Positions 21,365-29,442 of a stretch of 64,000 bases of DNA are shown piece after piece. Made by a program: the position numbers and the translations under genes. The notes beneath the pieces were generated by a model that had not been told where the DNA came from, ran no database searches, and worked only from the letters and a program-made list of their open reading frames with translations. Origin of the DNA: Streptomyces sp. GESEQ-35 (lineage in GTDB: Bacteria; Actinomycetota; Actinomycetes; Streptomycetales; Streptomycetaceae); the NCBI RefSeq assembly GCF_017948485.1, contig NZ_JAFFSX010000009.1, forward strand, positions 124,001-188,000, read 5' to 3'. Numbering within the stretch: the stretch's first letter is position 1; each line of letters starts with the position of its first letter.

Positions 21365-22087
21365 ATGGCCGCGATCAGTCTCAGCAAGGTGGAGGAGACC
21401 GCGCCCGCGCTGGTCAGCCTCTACAAGAGCGCCGGGGTGTCCCTCACGAAGCACGGCCTGGACGGACAGCGGGCGGCGGTCTACCTGGTGGTCGACTACT
21501 CCGGGTCAATGAAGCCGTACTACCAGGACGGCAGTGTGCAGGCGCTCGCCGACCGGGTGCTCGGACTGTCCGCCCACTTGGACGACGACGGGACCGTGCC
21601 CGTGATCTTCTTCTCCACGGACGTCGACGCGGTCACCGACATCGCCCTCGCCGACCATCGCGGCCGCATCGACCGGATCGTGGCCGGACTCGGGCACATG
21701 GGCAGGACCAGCTATCACCTCGCCATGGACGAGGTCATCGGCCACTACCTCGACAGCGGCTCCCAGGACCCGGCCCTGGTGGTCTTCCAGACCGACGGCG
21801 GCCCGATCAACAAGTTCGCCGCGGAGCGGTATCTGTGCAAGGCGGCCAAGCTGCCGATGTTCTGGCAGTTCATCGGCTTCGGGGACCGATCGAGCAAGCA
21901 GTTCGACTTCCTGCGCAGGCTCGACGACCTGGCCGTGCCCGGCAAGCGGGTCGTCGACAACGCCGGCTTCTTCCACGCCGGTGCGGACCCGCGGACGGTG
22001 TCCGACGGCGAGTTGTACGACCGTGTGGTGGGCGAGTTCCCGAAGTGGCTGGTGGCCGCGCGGGCGCAGGGGATCGTACGACCGTAA
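21365..22087 (+). CDS. TerF-like von Willebrand A domain protein
   Basis: 240-residue cytosolic vWA protein. The MIDAS motif DYSGS is at 44-48, with a later T and D in HMGRTSYHLAMDEV and FQTDGG. The N-terminal segment ISLSKVEETAPALVSLYKSA resembles the linker found before TerF-type vWA domains of tellurite-resistance-like systems, which build membrane-associated Ca-dependent complexes with TerD proteins. No TerD gene is in the window. The ATG at 21365 follows GGAGGGGGA; the longer frame from 21230 runs into the terminator. Confidence 0.8.
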   Translation: MAAISLSKVEETAPALVSLYKSAGVSLTKHGLDGQRAAVYLVVDYSGSMKPYYQDGSVQALADRVLGLSAHLDDDGTVPVIFFSTDVDAVTDIALADHRGRIDRIVAGLGHMGRTSYHLAMDEVIGHYLDSGSQDPALVVFQTDGGPINKFAAERYLCKAAKLPMFWQFIGFGDRSSKQFDFLRRLDDLAVPGKRVVDNAGFFHAGADPRTVSDGELYDRVVGEFPKWLVAARAQGIVRP

Positions 22088-22192
22088 TGATGATGATCGT
22101 ACGGCCGTACTGGTGACGGGTCGTTCGGCACCGTTGGCTTGAGCGGGCCCCCGTGCCACCCTGAGGTTGATCCGACGGGGAGGCGACGACGC

Positions 22193-23833
22193 ATGGACGG
22201 CGCACGATCGGGGAACACCGCGGCGCGCAGAGGCGAGGCACCGAAGGGCGAGAAGCTCGCCGACTGGGCCGACGGGCGGCTCGGGCTGTATGCGCTGGCC
22301 AAGGCCAATATGCGCAAGGTCTTTCCGGACCACTGGTCGTTCATGCTGGGCGAGGTCTGCCTCTACAGCTTCCTCATCCTGATCCTCACCGGCGTCTATC
22401 TCACGCTGTTCTTCGAGCCGAGCGGCATCGAGGTCGTCTACAACGGCTCGTACGAGCCGCTCAACGGTGTGGTGATGACCAGGGCGTACGAGTCCACGCT
22501 CGACATCAGCTTCGATGTGCGCGGCGGGCTGCTGATAAGGCAGATCCACCACTGGGCGGCGCTGGTCTTCGTCGCCGGCATGCTCATCCACATGATGCGG
22601 GTGTTCTTCACCGGCGCGTTCCGCAAGCCGCGCGAGCTCAACTGGGTGTTCGGCTGGACCCTGCTGTTCCTCGGCATCATCACCGGTCTGACCGGCTACT
22701 CGCTCCCCGACGACCTGCTCTCCGGCACCGGCATCCGCTTCTCGCAGGGCGCGATCCTGTCCGTCCCGATCGTGGGGACGTATCTGTCCTTCTTCCTCTT
22801 CGGCGGGGAGTTCCCGGGGCACGACATCATCTCGCGGCTGTTCCCGATCCACGTCCTGCTGCTGCCCGGGATCATGCTGGGCCTGGTGGTCGTGCATCTG
22901 ATCCTGATCTTCTACCACAAGCACACGCAGTACCCGGGGCCCGGCCGCAATCAGAAGTCGGTCGTCGGCATGCCGTTCCTGCCCGTCTACATGGCCAAGG
23001 CGGGCGGCTTCTTCTTCCTCGTGTTCGGCGTGCTGACCATCCTGGGCGGCATCGCCAGCATCAACCCGGTCTGGGCCTTCGGCCCCTACCGGCCCGACCT
23101 CGTCACCACCGGCGCCCAGCCCGACTGGTATCTGGGCTTCTCCGAGGGACTGATCCGGGTGATGCCGGGATGGGAGATCAACGCCTGGGGCCACACCCTG
23201 GTGCTGGGCGTGTTCATCCCCTTCTCGCTGTTCCCGCTGATCCTGCTCGCCATCGGTCTCTATCCCTTCATCGAGGCGTGGATCACCGGCGACAAACGCG
23301 AGCACCACATCCTGGACCGCCCGCGCAACGTCCCTGTGCGCACGGGCCTCGGCGCGGCCTGGCTCAGCCTGTACGCGGTGCTGCTGATCGGCGGCGGCAA
23401 CGACATCGTGGCCACGCATCTGCATCTGTCCATCAACGCGATCACGTGGTTCGTGCGGGTGGCCTTCTTCGTGGTGCCCGTGCTGACGTTCATGGTGACG
23501 AAACGGATCTGTCTCGGCCTCCAGCACCGCGACCGGGACAAGGTGCTGCACGGCAGGGAGACCGGCACCATCAAACGTCTCCCGCAGGGCGAGTACGTCG
23601 AGATACACGAACCTCTCGCCCAGGAGCAGCTGCACACCCTCACCCAGCACGAGCAGCTTCCGGCGTACGAGGTCGGCCCGCTCGTCGACGCGGGCGGTGT
23701 CCGGCGGCCGGTCAAGGTCTCGCAGCGGGTCCGGGCCCGGTTGGCGCGGGCCATGTTCGGGCCCGAGACGAGCATCCCGAAGCCGACGGCCGAGGAGTAC
23801 CGGCAGGTCACGAGCGGCGACCACCACCACTGA
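22193..23833 (+). CDS. Orphan cytochrome b (QcrB-like) subunit
   Basis: 546-residue polytopic membrane protein homologous to the cytochrome b subunit of the actinobacterial bc1 complex. Likely haem ligands are H119/H133 (14 apart) and H220/H235 (15 apart, as in b6-type proteins). The Qo-site PEWY motif reads PDWY near 313. No qcrA or qcrC lies beside it, so it is a second copy outside the main operon, with unknown redox partners. The ATG at 22193 follows GGGGAGG. The last 26 bp overlap the end of the convergent acyl-CoA dehydrogenase gene. Confidence 0.88.
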   Translation: MDGARSGNTAARRGEAPKGEKLADWADGRLGLYALAKANMRKVFPDHWSFMLGEVCLYSFLILILTGVYLTLFFEPSGIEVVYNGSYEPLNGVVMTRAYESTLDISFDVRGGLLIRQIHHWAALVFVAGMLIHMMRVFFTGAFRKPRELNWVFGWTLLFLGIITGLTGYSLPDDLLSGTGIRFSQGAILSVPIVGTYLSFFLFGGEFPGHDIISRLFPIHVLLLPGIMLGLVVVHLILIFYHKHTQYPGPGRNQKSVVGMPFLPVYMAKAGGFFFLVFGVLTILGGIASINPVWAFGPYRPDLVTTGAQPDWYLGFSEGLIRVMPGWEINAWGHTLVLGVFIPFSLFPLILLAIGLYPFIEAWITGDKREHHILDRPRNVPVRTGLGAAWLSLYAVLLIGGGNDIVATHLHLSINAITWFVRVAFFVVPVLTFMVTKRICLGLQHRDRDKVLHGRETGTIKRLPQGEYVEIHEPLAQEQLHTLTQHEQLPAYEVGPLVDAGGVRRPVKVSQRVRARLARAMFGPETSIPKPTAEEYRQVTSGDHHH

Positions 23834-24758
23834 CGACCAGGGCCCGGCACTCGTCCGGCGTGCCCCAGGCGGTACGCAGGGCACGGGCCTTGGTCAGCCA
23901 CAGGGACAGGTCGTACTCCGCGGTGTAGCCGATCGCGCCGTGCAGTTGGAGCGCGGTGCGGGCCGTCGTGTACGCCGCCTCGCACGCCGTGACCTTTGCG
24001 GCGGCGATGTCCGCGGTGTCCATGGTCAGCGCGGCTCCGAAGAGCAGGGGGCGGGCGAACTCCAGGGCGATCTTCGCGTCGGCGAGCCTGTGCTTGACGG
24101 CCTGGAACGAGCCTATGGGGGCGCCGAACTGGGTGCGCTGTCTGACGTAGGCGACCGTCTTGTCGAGGAGGGCGAGCCCGACACCGAGGGCCTGGGCCGC
24201 GACGGCCAGGCGGGCCCAGGCGAGTGCCTGCTCGACGGGTGGGGTGGGGGTGAGGAGTTCGCCGCCCGGGGTGAGGGGGGTGAGGCGGCGGGCGGGGTCG
24301 AGGGACGGGCGCACGGGGCCGTGGCCGGGGGCCAGGTGCAGGCCGTCGGGGGTGAGGGCGAGACGGGTCGTGGCCGCGTCGCCGTCGAGGGCGTACGGGC
24401 TGTCGTACGCCACCGTCGCCATGGTCTCGCCCGACGCCAGTGGGGAGAGCAGGCGTTCGGTCTTGTCGAGCAGTACCGCCGCTGTCACCGTCTCCACCAG
24501 GGGTCCGGGAACCGCATGCCGCCCCAACTCCACAAAGGCGACCGCGAGTTCGACGGGTCGGGGGCCCAGTCCGTCGTACTCCTCCGGTACGGCCAGCGCG
24601 AACACGCCCGCCTCCGCGATACGGCGCCACAGCGCGCGGCCGCTTCCATGGTCACCGCGACTCCAGTCCCGTACCACCGAGGGCGTGTCGGCGGCCGTCA
24701 GCAGCGCGTCCAGCGAGGCGGCGAACGCGCGCTGTTCGGCGTCGAGCAGGAAACGCAT
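23808..24758 (-). CDS. Acyl-CoA dehydrogenase (FadE, second subunit of the steroid-ring pair)
   Basis: 316-residue flavoprotein of the acyl-CoA dehydrogenase family, shorter than the usual 380 and weakly conserved in the middle. The C-terminal helical domain is clear (VRQRTQFGAPIGSFQAVKH, LQLHGAIGYTAEYDLSLWL). In KstR2 regulons such short FadE proteins pair with a full-length partner to form alpha2beta2 enzymes for C/D-ring acyl-CoA intermediates. The ATG at 24758 overlaps the upstream fadE stop by one base. Which of the FadE31-33 types it is cannot be told here. Confidence 0.82.
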   Translation of the reverse strand: MRFLLDAEQRAFAASLDALLTAADTPSVVRDWSRGDHGSGRALWRRIAEAGVFALAVPEEYDGLGPRPVELAVAFVELGRHAVPGPLVETVTAAVLLDKTERLLSPLASGETMATVAYDSPYALDGDAATTRLALTPDGLHLAPGHGPVRPSLDPARRLTPLTPGGELLTPTPPVEQALAWARLAVAAQALGVGLALLDKTVAYVRQRTQFGAPIGSFQAVKHRLADAKIALEFARPLLFGAALTMDTADIAAAKVTACEAAYTTARTALQLHGAIGYTAEYDLSLWLTKARALRTAWGTPDECRALVVSGGGRRS

Positions 24759-25897
24759 CAGCGGCGTCCCTTCGGCAGGCCGAGCAGGCGTTCGGCGATG
24801 ATGTCGCGCTGGATTTCGTTCGTGCCCGCGTAGATGGGGCCGGCGAGTGCGAAGACGTACCGCTCCGTCCAGTCCGTGTCCGCCAATTCGCCGTCCGCGC
24901 CGAGGAGATCGAGGGCCGTCTCGTGCAGCGCGATGTCGTACTCGGACCAGAAGACCTTGTTCAGGCTGGACTCCGGGCCGAGTTCCTGGCCGTCGAGGAA
25001 GCGGGAGGCGGCGGCGTAGGTGAAGAGCTGGTAGGCGCGGGCGTCGATCAGGGCGTCGGCCACGCGGTTCTTCCTTGTCTCCGGACTGCCGTGCGCCTGC
25101 CAGAGGTTCAGCAGGCGGTCGGCGCTCGCGAGGAAGCGGCCGGGGGAGCGGAGGGTGAGCCCGCGTTCGTTGCCCGCTGTCGACATGGCGATCCGCCAGC
25201 CCCGGCCGGGTTCGCCGATCACGTCCTCGTCGGGGACGAACACCTCGTCCAGGAACAGCTCGGCGAAGGCCGGTTTCCCGTCGAGGCGGCCGATCGGGCG
25301 GACGGTGACGCCCTGGGCGCGCAGGTCGAACATCAGGTAGGTCAGGCCCTGGTGGGGTTTCGGGGTGTCCGGCTCGCTGCGGAACAGGCCGAACGCGCGA
25401 TCGGCGAACGCGGCCCGTGACGACCAGGTCTTCTGCCCGGTCAGGAGCCAGCCGCCGTCCGTGCGGACGGCTTTCGAGCGGAGGGACGCCAGGTCGGATC
25501 CGGCCTCGGGCTCCGACCACGCCTGGGCCCAGATCACCTCGCCGGAGGCCATCGGTGGCAGCACGCGCGCGCGTTGTTCCTCCGTGCCGTGGTCGAAGAG
25601 GGTGGGCGCGAGGAGGCTGATGCCGTTCTGGCCGACGCGGCCCGGTGCGCCTGCCGCGTAGTACTCCTCCTCGAAGATCAGCCATCTGATCAGGCCCGCG
25701 TCCCGGCCGCCGTACGCGCTCGGCCAGTCCACCACCGACCAGCGGTCCGCGGCCAGTTCGGCCTCCCATGCGCGGTGTGCGGCGAAGCCCTCCCCGGTCT
25801 CCAGGGAGGGAAGCGGGGCGGACGGCACGTGCGCGTGCAGCCAGGCTCGGGCCTCGGCCCGGAAGGCGTCCTCGTCCTGTGTGAAGGCGAGATCCAT
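24758..25897 (-). CDS. fadE30: Acyl-CoA dehydrogenase, FadE30-like
   Basis: 379-residue acyl-CoA dehydrogenase with the FAD/substrate motif QAWSEPEAGSDLASL, GQKTWSSRA and the C-terminal GTNEIQRDIIAERLLG. Divergent from ipdF across a shared operator, which is the position of fadE30 in mycobacterial KstR2 clusters, where the enzyme oxidises an early HIP-CoA derivative. The ATG at 25897 follows GAAGGGA; a frame from 25945 would cross the operator. Assignment as FadE30 is from context and overall look. Confidence 0.75.
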   Translation of the reverse strand: MDLAFTQDEDAFRAEARAWLHAHVPSAPLPSLETGEGFAAHRAWEAELAADRWSVVDWPSAYGGRDAGLIRWLIFEEEYYAAGAPGRVGQNGISLLAPTLFDHGTEEQRARVLPPMASGEVIWAQAWSEPEAGSDLASLRSKAVRTDGGWLLTGQKTWSSRAAFADRAFGLFRSEPDTPKPHQGLTYLMFDLRAQGVTVRPIGRLDGKPAFAELFLDEVFVPDEDVIGEPGRGWRIAMSTAGNERGLTLRSPGRFLASADRLLNLWQAHGSPETRKNRVADALIDARAYQLFTYAAASRFLDGQELGPESSLNKVFWSEYDIALHETALDLLGADGELADTDWTERYVFALAGPIYAGTNEIQRDIIAERLLGLPKGRR

Positions 25898-25937
25898 CGG
25901 CGGCGTCCCTTCGGCTGCGGTCTCCTCGGCAGTCTTC

Positions 25938-25957
25938 CCTAACAAGTGTTTGGTAGG
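25938..25957. promoter_or_regulatory. KstR2-like operator between fadE30 and ipdF
   Basis: CCTAACAAGTGTTTGGTAGG, an imperfect palindrome (CCTAACAA against CCTACCAA). Its core AACAAGTGTTTGGT fits the published KstR2 pattern AnCAAGnnCTTGnT with one mismatch. It overlaps the probable -10 (TAGGTT) of ipdF, as expected for a repressor. A near copy is at 32865-32883. Confidence 0.75.
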
Positions 25958-25970
25958 TTAGCGTGGCCCT

Positions 25971-26759
25971 ATGACAGGCGTCGAGAGTCCGGCGTACGTG
26001 CCCGGGCACGGGCTGCTGAAAGGCCGCACCGCCGTCATCACCGCGGCGGCCGGCGCGGGGATCGGCGGGGCGACCGCGCGGCGCTTCCTGGAGGAGGGCG
26101 CGCGCGTGCTGATCAGCGACACCCATGTGGGGCGGCTCAAGGAATACGAGGCGGAGCTCGCCGGGGAGTTCGGGGCGGCGGTCGCCGCGCTGCCGTGCGA
26201 TGTCACCGACGAGGCGCAGGTGCACGCGCTGTTCGAGGCGGCACTCGCCTTGCACGGCCGGCTGGATGTCGTCGTCAACAACGCCGGGCTCGGCGGCACT
26301 TCGGACCTCGTCGAGATGACCGACGAGCAGTGGTCGAGGGTGCTGGATGTGACGTTGAACGGCACGTTCCGGTGCGTGCGGGCGGCCCTGCGGCTGTTTC
26401 GGGCGAGCGGGGACGGCGGCGTGATCGTCAACAACGCCTCCGTCGTCGGCTGGCGCGCCCAGGCCGGGCAGGCGCACTACGCCGCCGCGAAGGCCGGGGT
26501 GATGGCGCTGACCCGGTGCGCGGCGCTGGAGGCCGCCGAGTTCGGAGTGCGGATCAACGCGGTGTCGCCGAGCCTCGCCATGCATCCGCACCTGGTGAAG
26601 GTGACCAGCCCCGAGCTGCTGGCCGAGCTGACCGAACGGGAGGCCTTCGGACGGTACGCGGAGCCCTGGGAGGTGGCCAACGTGATCGTGTTCCTTGCGT
26701 CGGGCTACTCCTCGTACATGACCGGAGAAGTCGTCTCCGTCAGCAGCCGGCATCCCTGA
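25971..26759 (+). CDS. ipdF: IpdF-type short-chain dehydrogenase of steroid C/D-ring catabolism
   Basis: 262-residue SDR. The Rossmann motif reads TAAAGAGIGGA in place of the usual TGxxxGxG, a feature I recall in mycobacterial IpdF, and long stretches (GHGLLKGR, VNNASVVGWRAQ, HYAAAKAGVMALTRC, EAFGRYAEPWEVA) fit that protein. The catalytic set is S in NNAS, Y in HYAAAK and K. IpdF oxidises or reduces the 5-hydroxyl group of the HIP-CoA intermediate. First gene of ipdF-kstR2-fadA6; the operator lies 13 bp upstream. Confidence 0.88.
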   Translation: MTGVESPAYVPGHGLLKGRTAVITAAAGAGIGGATARRFLEEGARVLISDTHVGRLKEYEAELAGEFGAAVAALPCDVTDEAQVHALFEAALALHGRLDVVVNNAGLGGTSDLVEMTDEQWSRVLDVTLNGTFRCVRAALRLFRASGDGGVIVNNASVVGWRAQAGQAHYAAAKAGVMALTRCAALEAAEFGVRINAVSPSLAMHPHLVKVTSPELLAELTEREAFGRYAEPWEVANVIVFLASGYSSYMTGEVVSVSSRHP

Positions 26760-26778
26760 CGACGGAGCAGACCACAAT

Positions 26779-27399
26779 GTGTTCGTGCCTACGAAGAAGA
26801 AGCCCCAGGTGACCGCCGCGCCCGAGCGCCGGCGCGAGCTCCTCGACACCGCCGCCGAGGTCTTCGCCGAGCAGGGTTACAACGCCACCACCGTCCGCAA
26901 GATCGCGGACCACGCGGGGATGCTGGCGGGCAGCCTCTACTACCACTTCGACTCCAAGGAATCGATGCTGGAGGAGATCCTGCGGACCTTCCTCGACGAG
27001 CTCTGGGACGGGTACGACACCGTCCTGGGCGCCGCCGAGCTGGGCCCGCGCGAGACGCTCGAGGCCCTGGTCACCGAGTCGTTCCGGGAGATCGACCGGC
27101 ACCGCGCCGCCGTCGCGATCTACCAGAAGGAGTCCAAGCACCTCGTCGCGCAGGAGCGGTTCACGTTCCTCGCCGAATCACAGCGCAAGTTCGAGAAGGC
27201 GTGGCTGTCCACGCTGGAGCGGGGGGTCGCGGCCGAGGTCTTCCGGTCCGACCTCGACGTCCGGCTCACCTACCGGTTCGTGCGGGACACGGTGTGGGTC
27301 GCCGCGTCCTGGTACCGGCCCGGCGGACACCACAGTCCGGAGGAGATCGCCCGGCAGTACCTGTCGATGGTGCTGGACGGGATCGCCGTACGTGAATAG
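26779..27399 (+). CDS. kstR2: TetR-family repressor, KstR2 type
   Basis: 206-residue TetR regulator. The helix-turn-helix spans about 35-60 (TTVRKIADHAGMLAGSLYYH), and the C-terminal ligand domain contains RFVRDTVWVAASWYRPGG and ARQYLSMVLDGI, closely resembling mycobacterial KstR2. KstR2 represses the HIP catabolism genes and is released by HIP-CoA. It lies in the ipdF operon and so is probably autoregulated through 25938-25957. GTG at 26779 is favoured by GGAG 11 bp upstream; GTG at 26785 is possible, and an ATG at 26777 is out of frame. Confidence 0.9.
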   Translation: MFVPTKKKPQVTAAPERRRELLDTAAEVFAEQGYNATTVRKIADHAGMLAGSLYYHFDSKESMLEEILRTFLDELWDGYDTVLGAAELGPRETLEALVTESFREIDRHRAAVAIYQKESKHLVAQERFTFLAESQRKFEKAWLSTLERGVAAEVFRSDLDVRLTYRFVRDTVWVAASWYRPGGHHSPEEIARQYLSMVLDGIAVRE

Positions 27400-27433
27400 T
27401 CGTTGACGTGCCCTTATCTGTGAGGGAGTTGCC

Positions 27434-28591
27434 ATGGCCGAGGCCTATGTCGTCGAAGCGGTCCGTACGCCCGTCGGGCGGCGCGGGGGAGGACTGAGCA
27501 AGGTCCATCCGGCCGACCTGGGCGCGCATGTGCTGAAGGAACTGGTCGGGCGCTCGGGCGTCGATCCCGCCGCCGTCGAGGACGTCGTCTTCGGGTGCCT
27601 GGACGCGGTCGGGCCGCAGGCCGGCGACATCGCGCGCACCTGCTGGCTGGCCGCCGGGCTGCCCGAGGAGGTGCCGGGCGTGACGGTGGACCGGCAGTGC
27701 GGCTCCTCGCAGCAGGCCGTGCACTTCGCGGCGCAGGGCGTGCTCTCCGGGACACAGGACCTGGTCGTCGCGGGCGGCGTGCAGAACATGTCGCAGATCC
27801 CGATCGCCTACGCGACCCGGCAGGCCGCCGAGCCGCTGGGATTCACCCAGGGCCCCTTCGCGGGCAGCGAGGGCTGGCGGGCGCGGTACGGGGACCGGGC
27901 GGTGAACCAGTTCGTCGGCGCCGAGATGATCGCCGGCAAGTGGGGCATCAGCAGGGAGGACCAGGAGGAGTTCGCGCTGCGCTCGCACCGGCGGGCGCTG
28001 CGGGCGATCGACGAGGGGCGCTTCGACCGCGAGACCGTGGCGTACGGCGGGGTGACCGTCGACGAGGGGCCGCGCCGGGACACCTCCCTGGAGAAGATGG
28101 CCGGGCTGAAGCCGGTCATCGACGGCGGCACGATCACGGCTGCCTGTTCCTCGCAGGTCTCCGACGGCGCGGCGGCGATGTTGCTGGCCTCGGAGCGGGC
28201 GGTGCGCGAGCACGGGCTGACGCCGCGCGCCCGCGTCCACCATCTCTCGGTGCGCGGCGAGGACCCGATCCGGATGCTGACCGCTCCGATACCGGCCACC
28301 GCCCACGCCCTGAAGAAGACCGGCCTGTCCATCGACGCCATCGACCTCGTCGAGATCAACGAGGCCTTCGCACCGGTCGTCCTGGCCTGGCTGAAGGAGA
28401 CGGGAGCCGATCCGGAGAAGGTCAATGTCAACGGGGGTGCGATAGCCCTGGGCCACCCGCTCGGCGCCACCGGCGTGAAGCTGATGACGACCCTCCTGCA
28501 CGAACTGGAGCGCACGGGCGGCCGCTTCGGGCTTCAGACGATGTGCGAGGGCGGGGGTCAGGCGAACGTGACGATCGTCGAGCGGCTCTGA
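27434..28591 (+). CDS. fadA6: Thiolase of steroid-ring catabolism (FadA6-like)
   Basis: 385-residue thiolase that would release acetyl-CoA from a beta-ketoacyl-CoA ring-opened HIP intermediate. Nucleophile C89 (DRQCGSSQQA), histidine in GGAIALGHPLGATG, and C-terminal cysteine in TMCEGGGQANVTI. PEEVPGVTVDRQCGSSQQ, VAGGVQNMSQIPI and VEINEAFAPVVLAWLKE fit FadA6. The ATG follows GAGGGAG. The last 55 bp are duplicated about 170 bp downstream (see 28707-28761). Confidence 0.9.
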   Translation: MAEAYVVEAVRTPVGRRGGGLSKVHPADLGAHVLKELVGRSGVDPAAVEDVVFGCLDAVGPQAGDIARTCWLAAGLPEEVPGVTVDRQCGSSQQAVHFAAQGVLSGTQDLVVAGGVQNMSQIPIAYATRQAAEPLGFTQGPFAGSEGWRARYGDRAVNQFVGAEMIAGKWGISREDQEEFALRSHRRALRAIDEGRFDRETVAYGGVTVDEGPRRDTSLEKMAGLKPVIDGGTITAACSSQVSDGAAAMLLASERAVREHGLTPRARVHHLSVRGEDPIRMLTAPIPATAHALKKTGLSIDAIDLVEINEAFAPVVLAWLKETGADPEKVNVNGGAIALGHPLGATGVKLMTTLLHELERTGGRFGLQTMCEGGGQANVTIVERL

Positions 28592-28761
28592 GGAGAGCGG
28601 CGAGAGGACGGCTGCCCACCCCGCCGGACGGAGTCCGGCGCAGGCTCCCGAAGCCTGGGAGGCCCTCTGGGGCCGAGCAGTGCGAGGGGGCCGTCGGGGA
28701 TGGTGCCGATGTGCGAGGGCGGGGGCCAGGCGAACGTGACGATTGTCGAGCGGCTCTGAGG
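28539..28761 (+). repeat. Direct duplication of the fadA6 3' end
   Basis: The 55 bp at 28539-28593 (last thiolase codons plus stop) recur at 28707-28761 with two mismatches, 168 bp apart. The second copy has no gene attached. It looks like the remnant of a second thiolase or of an unequal exchange. Directly after it, GACGACAGA is repeated three times in tandem (28763-28789, last copy imperfect). Confidence 0.85.
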
Positions 28762-28800
28762 GACGACAGAGACGACAGAGACGACAGGGGCGGCCGTAGG

Positions 28801-29442
28801 TCAGCGTGCGAGGGAGAAACCCAGCACCACCGCCGCGGACACCTCCACCATGCCGGGCGCCAGATCGCCCGCCGAACCGCCGCCCCCACCGTGGTCTCCG
28901 CGGTACTGGCGGAACTTGTACGACTCCGGGTCCACGTCCTGGATGTGCAGCACCGTCCCCAGCGGCACGCCCGCCGCCTCCGTGTAGACCTCGGCCTTGC
29001 GACGGGCGGCGGCCACCGCCTTCCGTCGGGCCTCGTCCCGCAGCGCGGGCTTGTCGTGTACGTCGAACTCCACGCTGTCGATGCGGTGCGCGCCCGCATC
29101 GACCGCGTCCACGATGAGTTGCTGAAGGTCGTCGAGCGCCTCGGTCTCCACCACGTACGAGGCCGTGCAACGGTAGCCGAGGAACTTCCGGTCGCTGCCG
29201 TAACCGTCGTACTCCGAGCTGAGCTTGAGCCGGGAACCGGACACCGAGGCGTCCGGTATCCCGTGTCCGCGCAGCACCTCGCGCAGCCGCGTCACCGCCC
29301 CGCCCGCCTCCTGGAACGCCCTGTCCGGCGCCGGCTCCAGCACATCCACCGTCAACTTCACCCGCACCAACTGGGGCTCGACCCGCACGCTGCCCGCCCC
29401 GAACACACTGAGCCCCCAGGGCTCGCTGATCGTCTCCGTCAT
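28801..29442 (-). CDS. SIMPL domain (DUF541) protein
   Basis: 213 residues of the SIMPL/DUF541 family: VFGAGSVRVEPQLVRVKLTVDV at the start, a middle section with LKLSSEYDGYG and a C-terminal GYRCTASYVVETEALDDLQQL followed by ARRKAVAAARRKAEVYTEAAG. No signal peptide is seen, so a cytosolic location is likely although many relatives are exported. Biochemical function is unknown. Its start overlaps the stop of ipdC by 4 bp, so it is translated with the steroid genes. A second SIMPL gene is at 53346. Confidence 0.85.
   Translation of the reverse strand: MTETISEPWGLSVFGAGSVRVEPQLVRVKLTVDVLEPAPDRAFQEAGGAVTRLREVLRGHGIPDASVSGSRLKLSSEYDGYGSDRKFLGYRCTASYVVETEALDDLQQLIVDAVDAGAHRIDSVEFDVHDKPALRDEARRKAVAAARRKAEVYTEAAGVPLGTVLHIQDVDPESYKFRQYRGDHGGGGGSAGDLAPGMVEVSAAVVLGFSLAR

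Noticed and set aside
22072..22120. Repeated GATCGTACG(A/G)CCGTA after the TerF-like gene
   Set aside because: Two copies only, one within coding sequence; may be part of a weak terminator but no stable stem could be defined.
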